DNA of 64,000 nt from Mycobacterium aquaticum (GTDB taxonomy: Bacteria; Actinomycetota; Actinomycetes; Mycobacteriales; Mycobacteriaceae): contig NZ_MVHF01000032.1 in the NCBI RefSeq assembly GCF_002086485.1, positions 25,524 through 89,523 of the forward strand. Direction: 5' to 3'. A program made the translations under genes and the position numbers. The notes beneath the pieces are model-generated. The model was not told the origin of the DNA and searched no databases. It was given only the letters and a program-made list of their open reading frames with translations. Shown here piece by piece: positions 25,911 to 35,811 of the stretch (within the stretch, counting starts at the first letter, position 1; the number at the start of each line of letters is the position of its first letter).

Positions 25911-26492
25911 GTGACGTCTGCCGAACCGGCACAGTTTCGGACGGCGGTGGCGGCCATGAATGCCACCACCGTACGCCCGGAAATCGAGCTGGGCCCGATC
26001 CGCCCGCCACAGCGGCTGGCGCCCTACAGCTATGCGCTGGGCGCCGAGGTCAAGCATCCCGAGACCGCGATCGTCCCGGAGCGTTCCGAAGGTGACGCCT
26101 TCGGTCGGCTGATCCTGCTGCACGACCCCGAGGGCGCCGAAGCCTGGGACGGCACCATGCGGCTGGTGGCCTACATCCAGGCTGACCTGGACTCCAGTGA
26201 AGCCGTCGACCCGCTGCTGCCCGAGGTGGCGTGGAGCTGGCTGGTCGATGCCCTGGATACGCGCGCCGAACACGTCACGGCGCTCGGAGGCACCGTCACC
26301 GCGACCACCTCGGTGCGGTACGGCGACATCTCCGGTCCCCCGCGGGCCCATCAGCTAGAGCTGAGGGCCTCGTGGACAGCCACCAACTTGGAGCTGGGGC
26401 CGCACGTGGAGGCATTTTGTGAAGTCCTCGAGCACGCGGCGGGGTTGCCCCCTGCCGGTGTCACGGACCTGAGTTCCCGCACGCGCGCGTGA
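25911..26492 (+). CDS. DUF3000 protein, Rv2680-like
   Basis: 193 residues from a GTG at 25911. The frame is open back to 25491 but overlaps hemE. It matches the small actinobacterial DUF3000 family (VTATTSVRYGDISGPPRAHQ, ELRASWTA). No known function or catalytic motif. The stop is 1 bp before the RNase D start, so the two are co-translated; an RNA-related role could be guessed from that alone. Confidence 0.82.
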   Translation: MTSAEPAQFRTAVAAMNATTVRPEIELGPIRPPQRLAPYSYALGAEVKHPETAIVPERSEGDAFGRLILLHDPEGAEAWDGTMRLVAYIQADLDSSEAVDPLLPEVAWSWLVDALDTRAEHVTALGGTVTATTSVRYGDISGPPRAHQLELRASWTATNLELGPHVEAFCEVLEHAAGLPPAGVTDLSSRTRA

Positions 26493-26493
26493 G

Positions 26494-27747
26494 ATGACAG
26501 ACGGGGAATCAGACCATCCCGAGGCCCCGGCGGAGCCGGAGGCCACTCCGCTGCTCGCGCCGGCCGACGGGGTCCCCGAAGTATGCGTGAGTGCGCAGGA
26601 GATAGCCTCGGCCGCAAAGTTTCTCGATCATGGCACGGGCCGCTTCGCCATCGACGCCGAACGGGCCTCGGGGTTCCGTTACTCCAACCGGGCCTATCTG
26701 GTGCAGATCCGCCGCGCCGGGGCGGGCACGGTGCTGATCGATCCGGTGAACCACGGCGGTTCGCCGATCGATGCGCTGGCTCCCGTGGCGCACACGCTTG
26801 AGGCCGACGAATGGGTGTTGCACGCCGCCGACCAGGACCTGCCGTGCCTGGCCGAGATCGGATTGCGCCCGGCCCGGCTCTACGACACCGAACTGGCCGG
26901 CCGGCTCGCCGGGTTCGAACGGGTCAATCTGGCCGCCATGGTGCAGCGGCTTCTCGGCCTGCAGTTGATGAAGGGCCACGGCGCCGCGGATTGGTCCAAG
27001 CGGCCACTGCCCAGCGACTGGCTGAACTACGCCGCACTCGATGTCGAGGTGCTGTTGGAGCTGCGCGACGCGATCGCCGACGTGCTCGAAGAGCAGGGCA
27101 AAACCGACTGGGCCGCACAGGAATTCGAATTTCTGCGGACCTATGTCGCGCAGCCCACCCGCCGCGACCGGTGGCGGCGCACGTCGGGTATCCACAAGGT
27201 CCGCAATCCTCGCGCACTGGCCGCCGTGCGTGAACTGTGGACCACCCGCGACAACATCGCTCGCAGCCGCGATATCGCGCCGGGCCGCATCCTGCCCGAC
27301 TCTGCGATCGTCAACGCCGCCACGGCCGATCCGAAGACCGTCGACGAGTTGACCGCGCTGCCCATCTTCGGTGGTTCCAAGCAACGGCGGACCGCGCAGG
27401 TCTGGCTCGACGCCCTGGAGCGTGCCCGGCAGAACCCCGACCCGCCGTCGGCGACCGAAGCGCAGAACGGGCCGCCACCGGCAGCCCGTTGGAGCAGACG
27501 CAAACCCGAGGCCGCGGCGCGGCTGGAGGCTGCCCGGGCGGGCTTGACGGAGCTGTCCGCGCGGGTGTCGGTGCCTGCGGAAAACCTCATCACCCCAGAG
27601 GTGGTACGGCGGTTGTGCTGGGATTGGCAGCCGGTGCCCGACGTCGAAGCTGCGGTCGAGGAATTCCTGGTCGAGGCCCAGGTTCGGCCCTGGCAGCGCC
27701 AGTTGACCGTGCCGATCCTGACGGCGGCACTGTCCACCGAAACCTGA
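26494..27747 (+). CDS. Ribonuclease D family 3'-5' exonuclease with HRDC domain
   Basis: 417 residues. The DEDD exonuclease is complete: FAIDAERASG (D and E), LHAADQDLPCL (D), and NYAALDVEVLLELRD (Y and D) at about residues 45-205. An HRDC domain (about 225-300, RNPRALAAVRELWTTRDNIA) and a C-terminal helical region follow. It is expected to trim structured RNA 3' ends such as tRNA precursors. Matches Rv2681 by order. Confidence 0.92.
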   Translation: MTDGESDHPEAPAEPEATPLLAPADGVPEVCVSAQEIASAAKFLDHGTGRFAIDAERASGFRYSNRAYLVQIRRAGAGTVLIDPVNHGGSPIDALAPVAHTLEADEWVLHAADQDLPCLAEIGLRPARLYDTELAGRLAGFERVNLAAMVQRLLGLQLMKGHGAADWSKRPLPSDWLNYAALDVEVLLELRDAIADVLEEQGKTDWAAQEFEFLRTYVAQPTRRDRWRRTSGIHKVRNPRALAAVRELWTTRDNIARSRDIAPGRILPDSAIVNAATADPKTVDELTALPIFGGSKQRRTAQVWLDALERARQNPDPPSATEAQNGPPPAARWSRRKPEAAARLEAARAGLTELSARVSVPAENLITPEVVRRLCWDWQPVPDVEAAVEEFLVEAQVRPWQRQLTVPILTAALSTET

Positions 27748-27772
27748 TTCTGCGCAAGGATATTCGCGAGTG

Positions 27773-28684
27773 TCAGCTGCTCACCGAGTCGACGTGCGCC
27801 AGAAAATGAGTGAGCACGGCGTCGGGGGCCTCGATCTGCGGCCAGTGCGCGATGTCGTCGGGCAGCATCACCACGTCCGGATCCGGGATCACCTCCAGAT
27901 AGCGTTTGGCCATGTGCCGTCCCGAGTTCGGGTCCGACGGCCCGTCGATGAGCCGCATCGACACCGCGGTGTCACGCATGGCCCGCACCCACCGGTTGCG
28001 GTGCGTGTAGCGATCGTTGACGAAACGACCGACCTTGTGCAGCACCCGCTTTCCGTCGTTGTACTCCAGGATCTGATGGAACTTCGCCATCAGTTGTGGT
28101 GACGGTTTGGTGTTGGCACCGAACATCTCGTTGATGGTCGGCTCCACCAGCCGGCGCGACAACGGACTGCCCTGCAACGGACTCATGATGTCGCCCAAGG
28201 GTGTCCGCGACATCAGTTTCTGCATCAGCCGTGGCGTGTAGGCCTCGTTGAACAACCCTCCGTTGAGCCAGGTGATCGATTCGATGCGCAGCGACCCGTA
28301 GGCCTGTTCCCCGAACTCGTGGCGGGCCAACAGTTCCTGACCCACCGAATCGCCCAGATCGTGTGCCAGGATGTGTGCCGAGGTGACGCCGAGCTTCGCC
28401 AGCAACGCCTCGTGCATGTCGGCGTGGTCGGTCACCGTGTAGCCGTAGGCGACCGGTTTTGCCGAGAAACCCATGCCGATCATGTCCGGGGCGATGACGG
28501 TGAAGCGCTCCGCCAGCGTGGGCCAGATCAGCGACCAATCCCACGAGTTGAACGGGTACCCGTGAATGAGCAGCAGATTCGGCCCTTCGCCCAGCGGGCG
28601 TCCGCCGACCCGGTAGAAGATGTCGAATCCGAGATAGTCGAAAAACTCCCCGCCGGTTTTCCAGCGCTCCAGTTCGGCGTCCAT
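27773..28684 (-). CDS. Alpha/beta hydrolase with Asp nucleophile (MEST / dehalogenase / epoxide hydrolase type)
   Basis: 303 residues. The oxyanion segment is LLLIHGYPFNSWDW. The nucleophile elbow AHDLGDSVGQEL has Asp in place of Ser, as in haloalkane dehalogenases, epoxide hydrolases and the vertebrate MEST proteins, which it most resembles (AHDLGD.V.QELL). The catalytic His is probably in DDIAHWPQIEAPD. Substrate unknown. It is divergent from the HxlR regulator, which likely controls it. Confidence 0.87.
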   Translation of the reverse strand: MDAELERWKTGGEFFDYLGFDIFYRVGGRPLGEGPNLLLIHGYPFNSWDWSLIWPTLAERFTVIAPDMIGMGFSAKPVAYGYTVTDHADMHEALLAKLGVTSAHILAHDLGDSVGQELLARHEFGEQAYGSLRIESITWLNGGLFNEAYTPRLMQKLMSRTPLGDIMSPLQGSPLSRRLVEPTINEMFGANTKPSPQLMAKFHQILEYNDGKRVLHKVGRFVNDRYTHRNRWVRAMRDTAVSMRLIDGPSDPNSGRHMAKRYLEVIPDPDVVMLPDDIAHWPQIEAPDAVLTHFLAHVDSVSS

Positions 28685-28701
28685 AGCGGCAGCCTAGTTG
28701 A

Positions 28702-28716
28702 GTTCACAATTTGAAC
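28702..28716. promoter_or_regulatory. Inverted repeat in the hydrolase / HxlR promoter
   Basis: GTTCA-CAATT-TGAAC is a perfect inverted repeat in the 52-bp gap between the divergent hydrolase and HxlR genes, a good candidate for the HxlR binding site acting on both. Confidence 0.55.
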
Positions 28717-28736
28717 GCAACAGGTAGAATCACGGT

Positions 28737-29195
28737 ATGCGCTACGACTCACTCGCGGACGAACCGTGTTCCATCCTGCGTCCGCTGGCGTTGCTCGGTG
28801 ACCGTTGGACGTTGGTGGTGCTGCGCCAGGCGTTCGCGGGAGTACGGCGGTTCGACGACTTCCAGGCCAGCCTGGGACTGAGCCGCGCACTGCTCACCGA
28901 ACGCCTCGGACGCCTCGTCGACGCCGAGATCCTGGAACGGCGTGCCTACCGCGACGCGCAGCGCACCCGTCATGAATACCGTTTGACCACAAAGGGTTCA
29001 GAACTGTACCCGGTTCTGATGGCGCTACGAGCCTGGGGTGACAAGTACCTCGCCCCGGACGGGCCGTTCGTCCATTACCGACACAAGGGCTGCGGCGGTT
29101 GCGCACACACCCACTTGACGTGCGATGAATGCGCCGCGGAACTGACCGTCTACGACATCGAGGTGTCACCGGGCCCCGGACTGGCAGCGGGATAG
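28737..29195 (+). CDS. HxlR-family regulator with C-terminal cysteine cluster
   Basis: 152 residues. The winged HTH of the HxlR/DUF24 type covers about 10-100: CSILRPLALLGDRWTLVVLR, RRFDDFQASLGLSRALLTER, LERRAYRDAQRTRHEYRLT. The C-terminal extension carries KGCGGCAHTHLTCDECAAEL, four cysteines and two histidines that could bind a metal or act as a thiol sensor; Cys near the N-terminus (C11) is the position used by redox-sensing members. Probably controls the divergent hydrolase. Confidence 0.88.
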   Translation: MRYDSLADEPCSILRPLALLGDRWTLVVLRQAFAGVRRFDDFQASLGLSRALLTERLGRLVDAEILERRAYRDAQRTRHEYRLTTKGSELYPVLMALRAWGDKYLAPDGPFVHYRHKGCGGCAHTHLTCDECAAELTVYDIEVSPGPGLAAG

Positions 29196-29209
29196 CCGCC
29201 GGCAGCGGT

Positions 29210-31123
29210 TCAGTCGACCTGCTCGGACACTTCGCGTTCGCCCGCGAGTGCGCCGATGGCCGCCACCCATCCGGTGATCTGCCGCGCGACGTGCTGATCG
29301 GTCAACCCGACCTCGGAGAGCACCTCGCCACGCGACGCGTGCGGCAGGAACTCCTGCGGCACCCCCACATCGCGGCACGGCACGTCGATCTCGTTGTGCC
29401 GCAACGCGGCCGACACGGACGAACCGACCCCGCCGTGCACGCCGCTGTCCTCGACGGTGACCACCAGCTTGTGCGCGCGGGCCAGGTCGCTCAGCGCCTC
29501 CGGAACCGGCAGCACCCACCGGGGATCCACCACCGTCACGCCGATGCCCTGGTTGCGTAGCCGCTCCGCCACCGCGAGCGCCATCAGCGCGAACGAGCCG
29601 ACCGCCACCAGCAGTACGTCATCGGTGAGGCCCGGGGCAGGGACCGCAAGCACATCCACACCGCCGCGCCGCTCGATCGCCGGGATACCTTCGCCGACAT
29701 CACCTTTGGGGAATCGGATGGCGGTAGGGCCGTCGGTTACGGCCAGCGCCTCGGCGAGTTGCTCACGCAGTCGAGGCTCGTCGCGGGGGGCGGCCACCCG
29801 GATGCCGGGCACGATGCCGAGGATCGACAGGTCCCACATGCCGTTGTGGCTGGGACCGTCGGGCCCGGTCACACCGGCGCGGTCCAGCACGAGGGTCACG
29901 GGCAACTTGTGCAGCGCGACGTCCATCAGCAGTTGGTCGAACGCGCGGTTGAGGAAGGTCGAGTAGATCGCCACCACCGGATGCAGGCCACCCATCGCCA
30001 TACCGGCGGCCGAGGTCATCGCATGCTGCTCGGCGATACCCACATCGAAGAAGCGGTCCGGGTAGCGCTCACGGAACGCGCTCAGGCCCGTCGGCCCCGG
30101 CATCGCCGCCGTGATTGCCACGATGTCGCGGCGCTTGGCGGCGATCTTGATCAGTTCCTCGGAGAACACCGAGGTCCAGCCCAGACCGGAGGCCTTGGTG
30201 GCCAGCCCGGTCTCCGGATCGATCACGCCACACGAGTGCATCTGCTCGGCCTCGTCATTTTCGGCCGGCGGATAGCCCATGCCCTTGCGGGTGACCACGT
30301 GCACGATCACCGGGGCGTTGAACCCGCGGGCATGCCGCAGGGCGTTCTCCACGGCGTGCTCGTCGTGGCCGTCGATGGGGCCGACGTACTTGAGCCCCAG
30401 ATCGGTGAACATCACCTGCGGCGAGATCGCATCCTTGATCCCGGCCTTGATGCTGTGCATGCACTGGTAGCAGAACTCGCCGACGACGGGCAGACCCCGA
30501 ACGGCCTTGCGACCCTCCTCCAGAATCCGCTCGTAGCCCGGCTGCAGCCGCAGCCCGGCCAGGTGATCGGCAAAGCCGCCGATGGTCGGTGCGTAGGAGC
30601 GGCCGTTGTCGTTGACGACGATGACCACGGGACGCCCTGCGGTGGCGATGTTGTTCAACGCCTCCCAGCACATACCGCCGGTGAGCGCGCCGTCGCCGAC
30701 GACAGCCACCACGTGGCGGTTGCGGTGCCCGTTGAGCTCGAAGGCCTTGGCCAGACCGTCCGCGTAGGACAGCGCCGAGCTGGCATGGCTGGACTCGACC
30801 CAGTCGTGCTCGCTCTCACTGCGGGCCGGATAGCCCGACAAGCCGCCCTTCATGCGCAGCGAGTCGAAGTCCTGGCTGCGCCCGGTGAGCATCTTGTGCA
30901 CGTAGGCCTGGTGGCCGGTGTCGAAGATGATCGGGTCGTGTGGCGAGTCGAACACCCGGTGCAGCGCCAGCGTCAGTTCGACCACACCCAGGTTGGGGCC
31001 GAGATGCCCACCGGTTGCAGCGACCTTGTGGATCAGGAATTGCCGGATCTCCTGCGCCAGGTCACTTAGCTGCGACTGCGACAGGTGCTGCAGATCAGCG
31101 GGACCGCGGACCTGTTCAAGCAT
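29210..31123 (-). CDS. dxs: 1-deoxy-D-xylulose-5-phosphate synthase
   Basis: 637 residues, full length. The thiamine diphosphate motif VVAVVGDGALTGGMCWEALN is at about residue 145, GHDTGHQAY-type and SAGMAMGGLHPVVAIYST segments follow, and the C-terminal domain is transketolase-like with HKLVVTVEDSGVHGGVGSSV. It joins pyruvate and glyceraldehyde 3-phosphate in the first step of the MEP isoprenoid pathway, supplying decaprenyl phosphate and quinones. It matches dxs1 (Rv2682c). Confidence 0.97.
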   Translation of the reverse strand: MLEQVRGPADLQHLSQSQLSDLAQEIRQFLIHKVAATGGHLGPNLGVVELTLALHRVFDSPHDPIIFDTGHQAYVHKMLTGRSQDFDSLRMKGGLSGYPARSESEHDWVESSHASSALSYADGLAKAFELNGHRNRHVVAVVGDGALTGGMCWEALNNIATAGRPVVIVVNDNGRSYAPTIGGFADHLAGLRLQPGYERILEEGRKAVRGLPVVGEFCYQCMHSIKAGIKDAISPQVMFTDLGLKYVGPIDGHDEHAVENALRHARGFNAPVIVHVVTRKGMGYPPAENDEAEQMHSCGVIDPETGLATKASGLGWTSVFSEELIKIAAKRRDIVAITAAMPGPTGLSAFRERYPDRFFDVGIAEQHAMTSAAGMAMGGLHPVVAIYSTFLNRAFDQLLMDVALHKLPVTLVLDRAGVTGPDGPSHNGMWDLSILGIVPGIRVAAPRDEPRLREQLAEALAVTDGPTAIRFPKGDVGEGIPAIERRGGVDVLAVPAPGLTDDVLLVAVGSFALMALAVAERLRNQGIGVTVVDPRWVLPVPEALSDLARAHKLVVTVEDSGVHGGVGSSVSAALRHNEIDVPCRDVGVPQEFLPHASRGEVLSEVGLTDQHVARQITGWVAAIGALAGEREVSEQVD

Positions 31124-31150
31124 TCGTTTAGTGTACGCACGGAAGCTGGA

Positions 31151-32446
31151 CTACCCCTCGCGTGGCGAGTAGATGTCGGGCACACCGTCGTGGTCTGTGT
31201 CGGCGGTCTCAATCTGGGCAATTCGACGGTATGCCGCATTGCGGGCCACCAGCACCCCGGCAGCCAGCAGACCTGCGAGAACCGAGCCGAGGAGCACCGC
31301 GATCTTGACGTCGTCGTCGGCGACGCTGCCGTGCCCGAACGCGAGTTCACCGATGAGCAGGGACACCGTGAAGCCGATTCCTGCGAGCAACGCCACACCG
31401 AGAACGTCGCGCCAGGCAAGGCCTTCGTCGAGGCTGGCATGGGTGAACCGGGCCAGCAGATAGGTGGTGCCCAGCACCCCGATGGGTTTGCCGAGCACCA
31501 ACCCCGCGATGACGCCGAGCGTGACCGGATGTGACAGTGCCTCGCCCAGACCGGACCATCCGCCGACCGTCACGCCCGCGGCGAAGAACGCGAACACCGG
31601 TACCGCGAACCCCGCCGACACCGGCCGCATGGTGTGTTCGAACTGTTCGGCGGCCGCATGGCGGCCCAGAACGGGGACGGTGAATCCGAGCAGCACCCCG
31701 GCCACGGTGGCGTGCACCCCGCTGGCATGCACCAGCACCCAGGCCGCTACCGCCAACGGCAGCAGGATCCACCACCGCCGCACCCCGCGCTGCACTGCCA
31801 GGCCGAACAGGCCGATGGGGATCAGCGCCGCCAGCAGCGGAAGCGGTGCCAGGTGGTCGGTGTAGAAGACGGCGATCACCGTGATGGCGAGCAGGTCGTC
31901 GACCACCGCCAGGGTCAGCAGGAAGATGCGCAGCGCAGAGGGCAGATGGGTCGACAGCACGGCCAGTACGGCCAGCGCGAACGCGATGTCGGTCGCGATG
32001 GGGACCGCCCAGCCGTCAAGGTTCTCGGCATGTCCGGTGCCCAGGTTGATCGCGACGAAGATCACTGCGGGCACGACCATGCCGCCGACGGCCGCGGCGA
32101 TCGGCAGCGCGGCGCGCGCCGGGTCACGCAGGTCTCCGGCGACGAACTCCCGTTTGAGTTCAACCCCGACGACGAAGAAGAAGATCGCCAGCAGGCCGTC
32201 GGCCGCCCACGCGGCCACGCTCAGGTTCAGGTGCAGTCCTTCCGGCCCGATCACCAACGCCGACAACCGGTGGTAGCCCTTGGACCATGGCGAGTTGGCC
32301 CAGATCAGCGCAGCCGCGGCGGCGAGGAGCAGCAGGATGCCGCCAACGGTCTCCTTGCGGAGGATCTCGGAGATCCGGCTGGCTTCGGCCCATGACCCGC
32401 TGCGGGTCAGCAGCCGGCGGCCGGATCGGTCTTTGCGGTTGCGCAT
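31151..32446 (-). CDS. nhaA: Na+/H+ antiporter NhaA
   Basis: 431 residues, about 12 membrane helices. The sodium-binding aspartates are visible in VPIATDIAFALAVLAVL and LAVVDDLLAITVIAVFYTD. GFFFVVGVELKREF-type segment (FFFVVGVELKREFVAGDL) and GKPIGVLGTTYLLARF are family blocks. It exports Na+ for protons across the cytoplasmic membrane. It lies 27 bp upstream of dxs on the same strand and may be co-transcribed. It is absent from the M. tuberculosis version of this locus as I recall it. Confidence 0.95.
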   Translation of the reverse strand: MRNRKDRSGRRLLTRSGSWAEASRISEILRKETVGGILLLLAAAAALIWANSPWSKGYHRLSALVIGPEGLHLNLSVAAWAADGLLAIFFFVVGVELKREFVAGDLRDPARAALPIAAAVGGMVVPAVIFVAINLGTGHAENLDGWAVPIATDIAFALAVLAVLSTHLPSALRIFLLTLAVVDDLLAITVIAVFYTDHLAPLPLLAALIPIGLFGLAVQRGVRRWWILLPLAVAAWVLVHASGVHATVAGVLLGFTVPVLGRHAAAEQFEHTMRPVSAGFAVPVFAFFAAGVTVGGWSGLGEALSHPVTLGVIAGLVLGKPIGVLGTTYLLARFTHASLDEGLAWRDVLGVALLAGIGFTVSLLIGELAFGHGSVADDDVKIAVLLGSVLAGLLAAGVLVARNAAYRRIAQIETADTDHDGVPDIYSPREG

Positions 32447-32496
32447 CCTGACTCCCTGGGCAGCGTTCTACGGCGCCGACCAGTATTCCTTGATGG

Positions 32497-33720
32497 TCAG
32501 CGGGTCAGGACGGCCACGCACTCGACATGGTGGGTGAGCGGGAACGAGTCGAACACCCGGATCTCCTCCACCGCATAGCCGTGATTGCGATACAGACCCA
32601 CGTCGCGGGCGAATGACGCTGCCTCACAACCGATATGGATGACACGCGGCACTTCGGCGGCCGCCACCTGATCGACCACCTCGCGGCCCGCGCCCGTCCG
32701 CGGCGGGTCGAGCACCGCAACGTCGGCACGCGTTCGCTGGATTGACAGCGCGCGCCGCACCGAGTCGGTGACCACCGACACCCAGGGCAGGTCGGCCAGT
32801 GCGGCCCGGGCCGACCGCGACGAACCGCGCGAGGTGTCCACGGTGACGACGTGCCCGCTCTCCCCCACCTGTTCGGCCAGCGCAGCCGCGAAAACCCCTG
32901 CGCCGCCGTACAGATCCCACGCCGTCATACCGGGTTGCAGCTGCGCCCAGCCGGCGACCAGCTCGCTGTAGAGCGCCGACGCATCACGGTGGGCCTGCCA
33001 GAACGCCGTCACCGGCACCCGCCACACCCGGTCTCCGACGCGCTGGGTGGCTTCGTAGTCGCCTTCGATCACCCGGGTGGTGTGTTTGCGTCCGTCCTTG
33101 GCCTTGGCTGCCTTGGGGTGCTCAGCGGAGGCGCGCGAGGAGACCACATGGCGCACACCGTCGGAATCTAGAGCTACGTGCAGTTGAGAGCCTGTGGGCC
33201 AACGTGATCCGGCCAGGCCGTCGAGAAGCCCGTCCTGCAGCTGGGCACAGCTCAGCTCGGTCACCAGCTCCGTACTGTGGTAGCGGTGGAACCCGACGGT
33301 GCCGTCGGCCGCGGTGTCCAGCCGCACCCTGGTCCGCCAGCCGGTGGCGCCGACCGTTCCGACAGGCTCGGCCATGGCATCCGACTCATCACACCAGTCG
33401 AAGCCTCCGAGCCGTGACAGCTGATTGGCCACCACGGCACCCTTGAGCCGCCGGGCCGCATCGGGTTCGGCGAAGGCCAGGTCGCAGCAGCCCGCGCCGT
33501 CCACGCCGGCAATCTCGCACAGCGAGTCGACCCGGTCGGGTGAGGCTTCGATGATGTCGAAAGCCTCGGCATGCCAATAAGATCCACGCTCGTCGGTGAC
33601 TCGCGCCCGCACCGTCTCACCGGGCAGCGCATACCGGACGAAGATCACCCGGCCGTCGTGGCGGGCCACGCAGCTGCCGCCGTTGGCCGCCGGACCCGTG
33701 GTGAGGATCAGCTCGGTCAC
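32497..33720 (-). CDS. TrmA/RumA-type RNA uracil-5 methyltransferase
   Basis: 407 residues from a GTG overlapping the upstream permease stop (GTGA). An N-terminal TRAM RNA-binding domain (GGSCVARHDGRVIFVRYALP) leads to the SAM site AWDLYGGAGVFAAALAEQ. The catalytic Cys is in VIHIGCEAASFARDVG and the base Glu in THHVECVAVLTR. It methylates uridine in rRNA or tRNA. Matches Rv2689c. The cysteines around SLCEIAGVDGAGCCDLAF could form the Fe-S site of RumA-type enzymes, though spacing is not classical. Confidence 0.92.
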   Translation of the reverse strand: MTELILTTGPAANGGSCVARHDGRVIFVRYALPGETVRARVTDERGSYWHAEAFDIIEASPDRVDSLCEIAGVDGAGCCDLAFAEPDAARRLKGAVVANQLSRLGGFDWCDESDAMAEPVGTVGATGWRTRVRLDTAADGTVGFHRYHSTELVTELSCAQLQDGLLDGLAGSRWPTGSQLHVALDSDGVRHVVSSRASAEHPKAAKAKDGRKHTTRVIEGDYEATQRVGDRVWRVPVTAFWQAHRDASALYSELVAGWAQLQPGMTAWDLYGGAGVFAAALAEQVGESGHVVTVDTSRGSSRSARAALADLPWVSVVTDSVRRALSIQRTRADVAVLDPPRTGAGREVVDQVAAAEVPRVIHIGCEAASFARDVGLYRNHGYAVEEIRVFDSFPLTHHVECVAVLTR

Positions 33721-35795
33721 TCCAGGAATCCCCTGCGCGCGTCACCCGGGGCCGACTGTGGCTGCAGCTTCTTCAGCCGCTCCGACGAACTGAGCTGCCA
33801 CGGAACCGATGTCACCATCACGTTGGGCATGAACAGCAGCCGGCCCTTGAGCCGCAACGCACTCTGGTTGTGCAGAACCTGTTCCCACCAGTGCCCGACG
33901 ACGTACTCGGGAATGAACACCGTCACGACGGTGCGTGGCGACTCGTTGGTGACCCGTCGGACGTAATCGAGCACCGGGCGGGTGATCTCGCGGTATGGCG
34001 ACGCGATGACCTTCAGCGGCACGCTGATGTCGCTGTCCTCCCACTGGTGCACCAGGGCACGGGTCTCGGCGTCGTCGACGCTGACCGTGATCGCCTCGAG
34101 CACGTCGGGACGGGTGGCCCTGGCATACGCCAACGCGCGCTTGGTCGGCAGGTGCAGCTTGGACACCAGCACCACCGCATGGTTGCGGCTGGGCAGGACG
34201 ATGTCGCCCGGCTCGGCCGCGTCCTGAGCCCGCAGTTCGCGAGCCACCGTGTCGTAGTGCTTGTGGATCAGTTTCATCACGACAAACAGCGAGCCCATGG
34301 CGAGGATCGCGATCCATGCGCCGGCCAGGAACTTGGTCAGCACGACGATCACCAGCACGGTGCCGGTCGCGGTGAGGCCGATCGCGTTGATCACCCGCGA
34401 CCGCATCATGTGCAGGCGCACGCTGCGGTCGGTCTCGGTGCGCAACAGGCGGGTCCAGTGCCGCACCATGCCGATCTGGCTGAACGTGAACGACACGAAC
34501 ACGCCGACGATGTACAGCTGGATCAGTGCGGTGACCTCGGCCCGGAACGCCACCACGAACGCGATCGCGGCGAAGGCCAGGAACAAGATGCCGTTCGAGA
34601 AGGCCAGCCGGTCACCGCGGGTGTGCAGCTGCCGCGGCAGGAACGAGTCCTGAGCCAGGATTGAGCCGAGCACCGGGAAACCGTTGAACGCGGTGTTGGC
34701 GGCCAGCACGAGGATCAGCGCCGTCACACCGGCGATCAGGTACAGACCGATCGGGAAGTTGTGGAAGACCGCATCGGCCAGCTGCGCGATGAGGGTCTTC
34801 TGGTGGTAGTCGGGCGGCGCGCCGATCAGCTGCTCCTGTGGACGCTCGGCGATCTTCACCCCGGTGGCCTTGGCCAGCATGATGATGCCCATGAGCAGGC
34901 TGACCGAGATGACGCCGAGCAGCAGCAGGGTGGTCGCCGCATTGCGCGACTTGGGTTTCTGGAACGCGGGCACACCGTTGCTGATGGCCTCGACACCGGT
35001 CAGTGCCGCCGAACCCGACGAGAACGCCCGTGCGACCAGGAACACCAGGGCGAACCCGAGCACGTCGCCGTGCTCGGAGTGCATCTCGAATCCGGCCGAT
35101 TCGGCGCGCAGCGGGTGGCCCAGCACATAGATCTGGAACAGGCCCCAGCCCAGCATGATGTACATGCCGATCATGAACGCGTAGGTGGGAATGGCGAACG
35201 CGGTACCGGACTCCCGGATGCCGCGCAGGTTCAGCGACGCGAGCACCAGGATCGCGATGACGGCGATGAGCACCTTGTGCTGGGCGACGAACGGTACAGC
35301 CGACCCGATGTTGGACATGGCCGACGACATCGATACCGCCACCGTCAGCACGTAGTCGACCATCAGCGCACTGGCCACTGTCAGGCCCGCGGTGTGCCCG
35401 AGGTTGGTGGTGACCACCTCGTAGTCGCCGCCACCGGACGGATAGGCGTGCACGTTCTGGCGGTAACTGGCGATCACGATCAGCATGACGCCGCCCACGG
35501 CCAGGCCGATCCACGGCGTCAGGGAGTACGCGCTGAGCCCCGCCACCGACAGCACCAGGAAGACTTCCTCGGGCGCGTAGGCCACCGATGACAACGCGTC
35601 GGACGCGAAGACCGGCAGGGCGATCCGCTTGGGCAACAGGGTGTGGGAGAGCTTGTCGCTGCGGAACGGACGCCCGAGAACGAGCCGACGCGCTGCGGTC
35701 GAAAGCTTGGACACGAGTGCCAAGGGTAAGCCCACGACCCGAGAGCGGTAGCGTTCCCACTGCACGGGTTGAGTTACAGCTTGCTTTTCAGCCAT
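33717..35795 (-). CDS. KimA-like APC-superfamily potassium importer
   Basis: 692 residues from ATG 35793-35795; a GTG at 35712-35714 (VSKLSTAARR) is an alternative that would leave a normal divergent promoter, since the first choice starts only 16 bp from ceoB. About 12 membrane helices lie at 55-500. FASDALSSVAYAPEEVFLVL, SYRQNVHAYPSGGGDYEV, ALTGVEAISNGVPAF and LAANTAFNGFPVLGS closely follow remembered B. subtilis KimA. A cytoplasmic USP-like tail follows (about 510-690). KimA imports K+ with protons and is inhibited by c-di-AMP. Beside ceoB/ceoC this strongly suggests potassium uptake. It matches Rv2690c. Confidence 0.9.
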   Translation of the reverse strand: MAEKQAVTQPVQWERYRSRVVGLPLALVSKLSTAARRLVLGRPFRSDKLSHTLLPKRIALPVFASDALSSVAYAPEEVFLVLSVAGLSAYSLTPWIGLAVGGVMLIVIASYRQNVHAYPSGGGDYEVVTTNLGHTAGLTVASALMVDYVLTVAVSMSSAMSNIGSAVPFVAQHKVLIAVIAILVLASLNLRGIRESGTAFAIPTYAFMIGMYIMLGWGLFQIYVLGHPLRAESAGFEMHSEHGDVLGFALVFLVARAFSSGSAALTGVEAISNGVPAFQKPKSRNAATTLLLLGVISVSLLMGIIMLAKATGVKIAERPQEQLIGAPPDYHQKTLIAQLADAVFHNFPIGLYLIAGVTALILVLAANTAFNGFPVLGSILAQDSFLPRQLHTRGDRLAFSNGILFLAFAAIAFVVAFRAEVTALIQLYIVGVFVSFTFSQIGMVRHWTRLLRTETDRSVRLHMMRSRVINAIGLTATGTVLVIVVLTKFLAGAWIAILAMGSLFVVMKLIHKHYDTVARELRAQDAAEPGDIVLPSRNHAVVLVSKLHLPTKRALAYARATRPDVLEAITVSVDDAETRALVHQWEDSDISVPLKVIASPYREITRPVLDYVRRVTNESPRTVVTVFIPEYVVGHWWEQVLHNQSALRLKGRLLFMPNVMVTSVPWQLSSSERLKKLQPQSAPGDARRGFLE

Positions 35796-35811
35796 CGGAG
35801 AGGACCGTCGC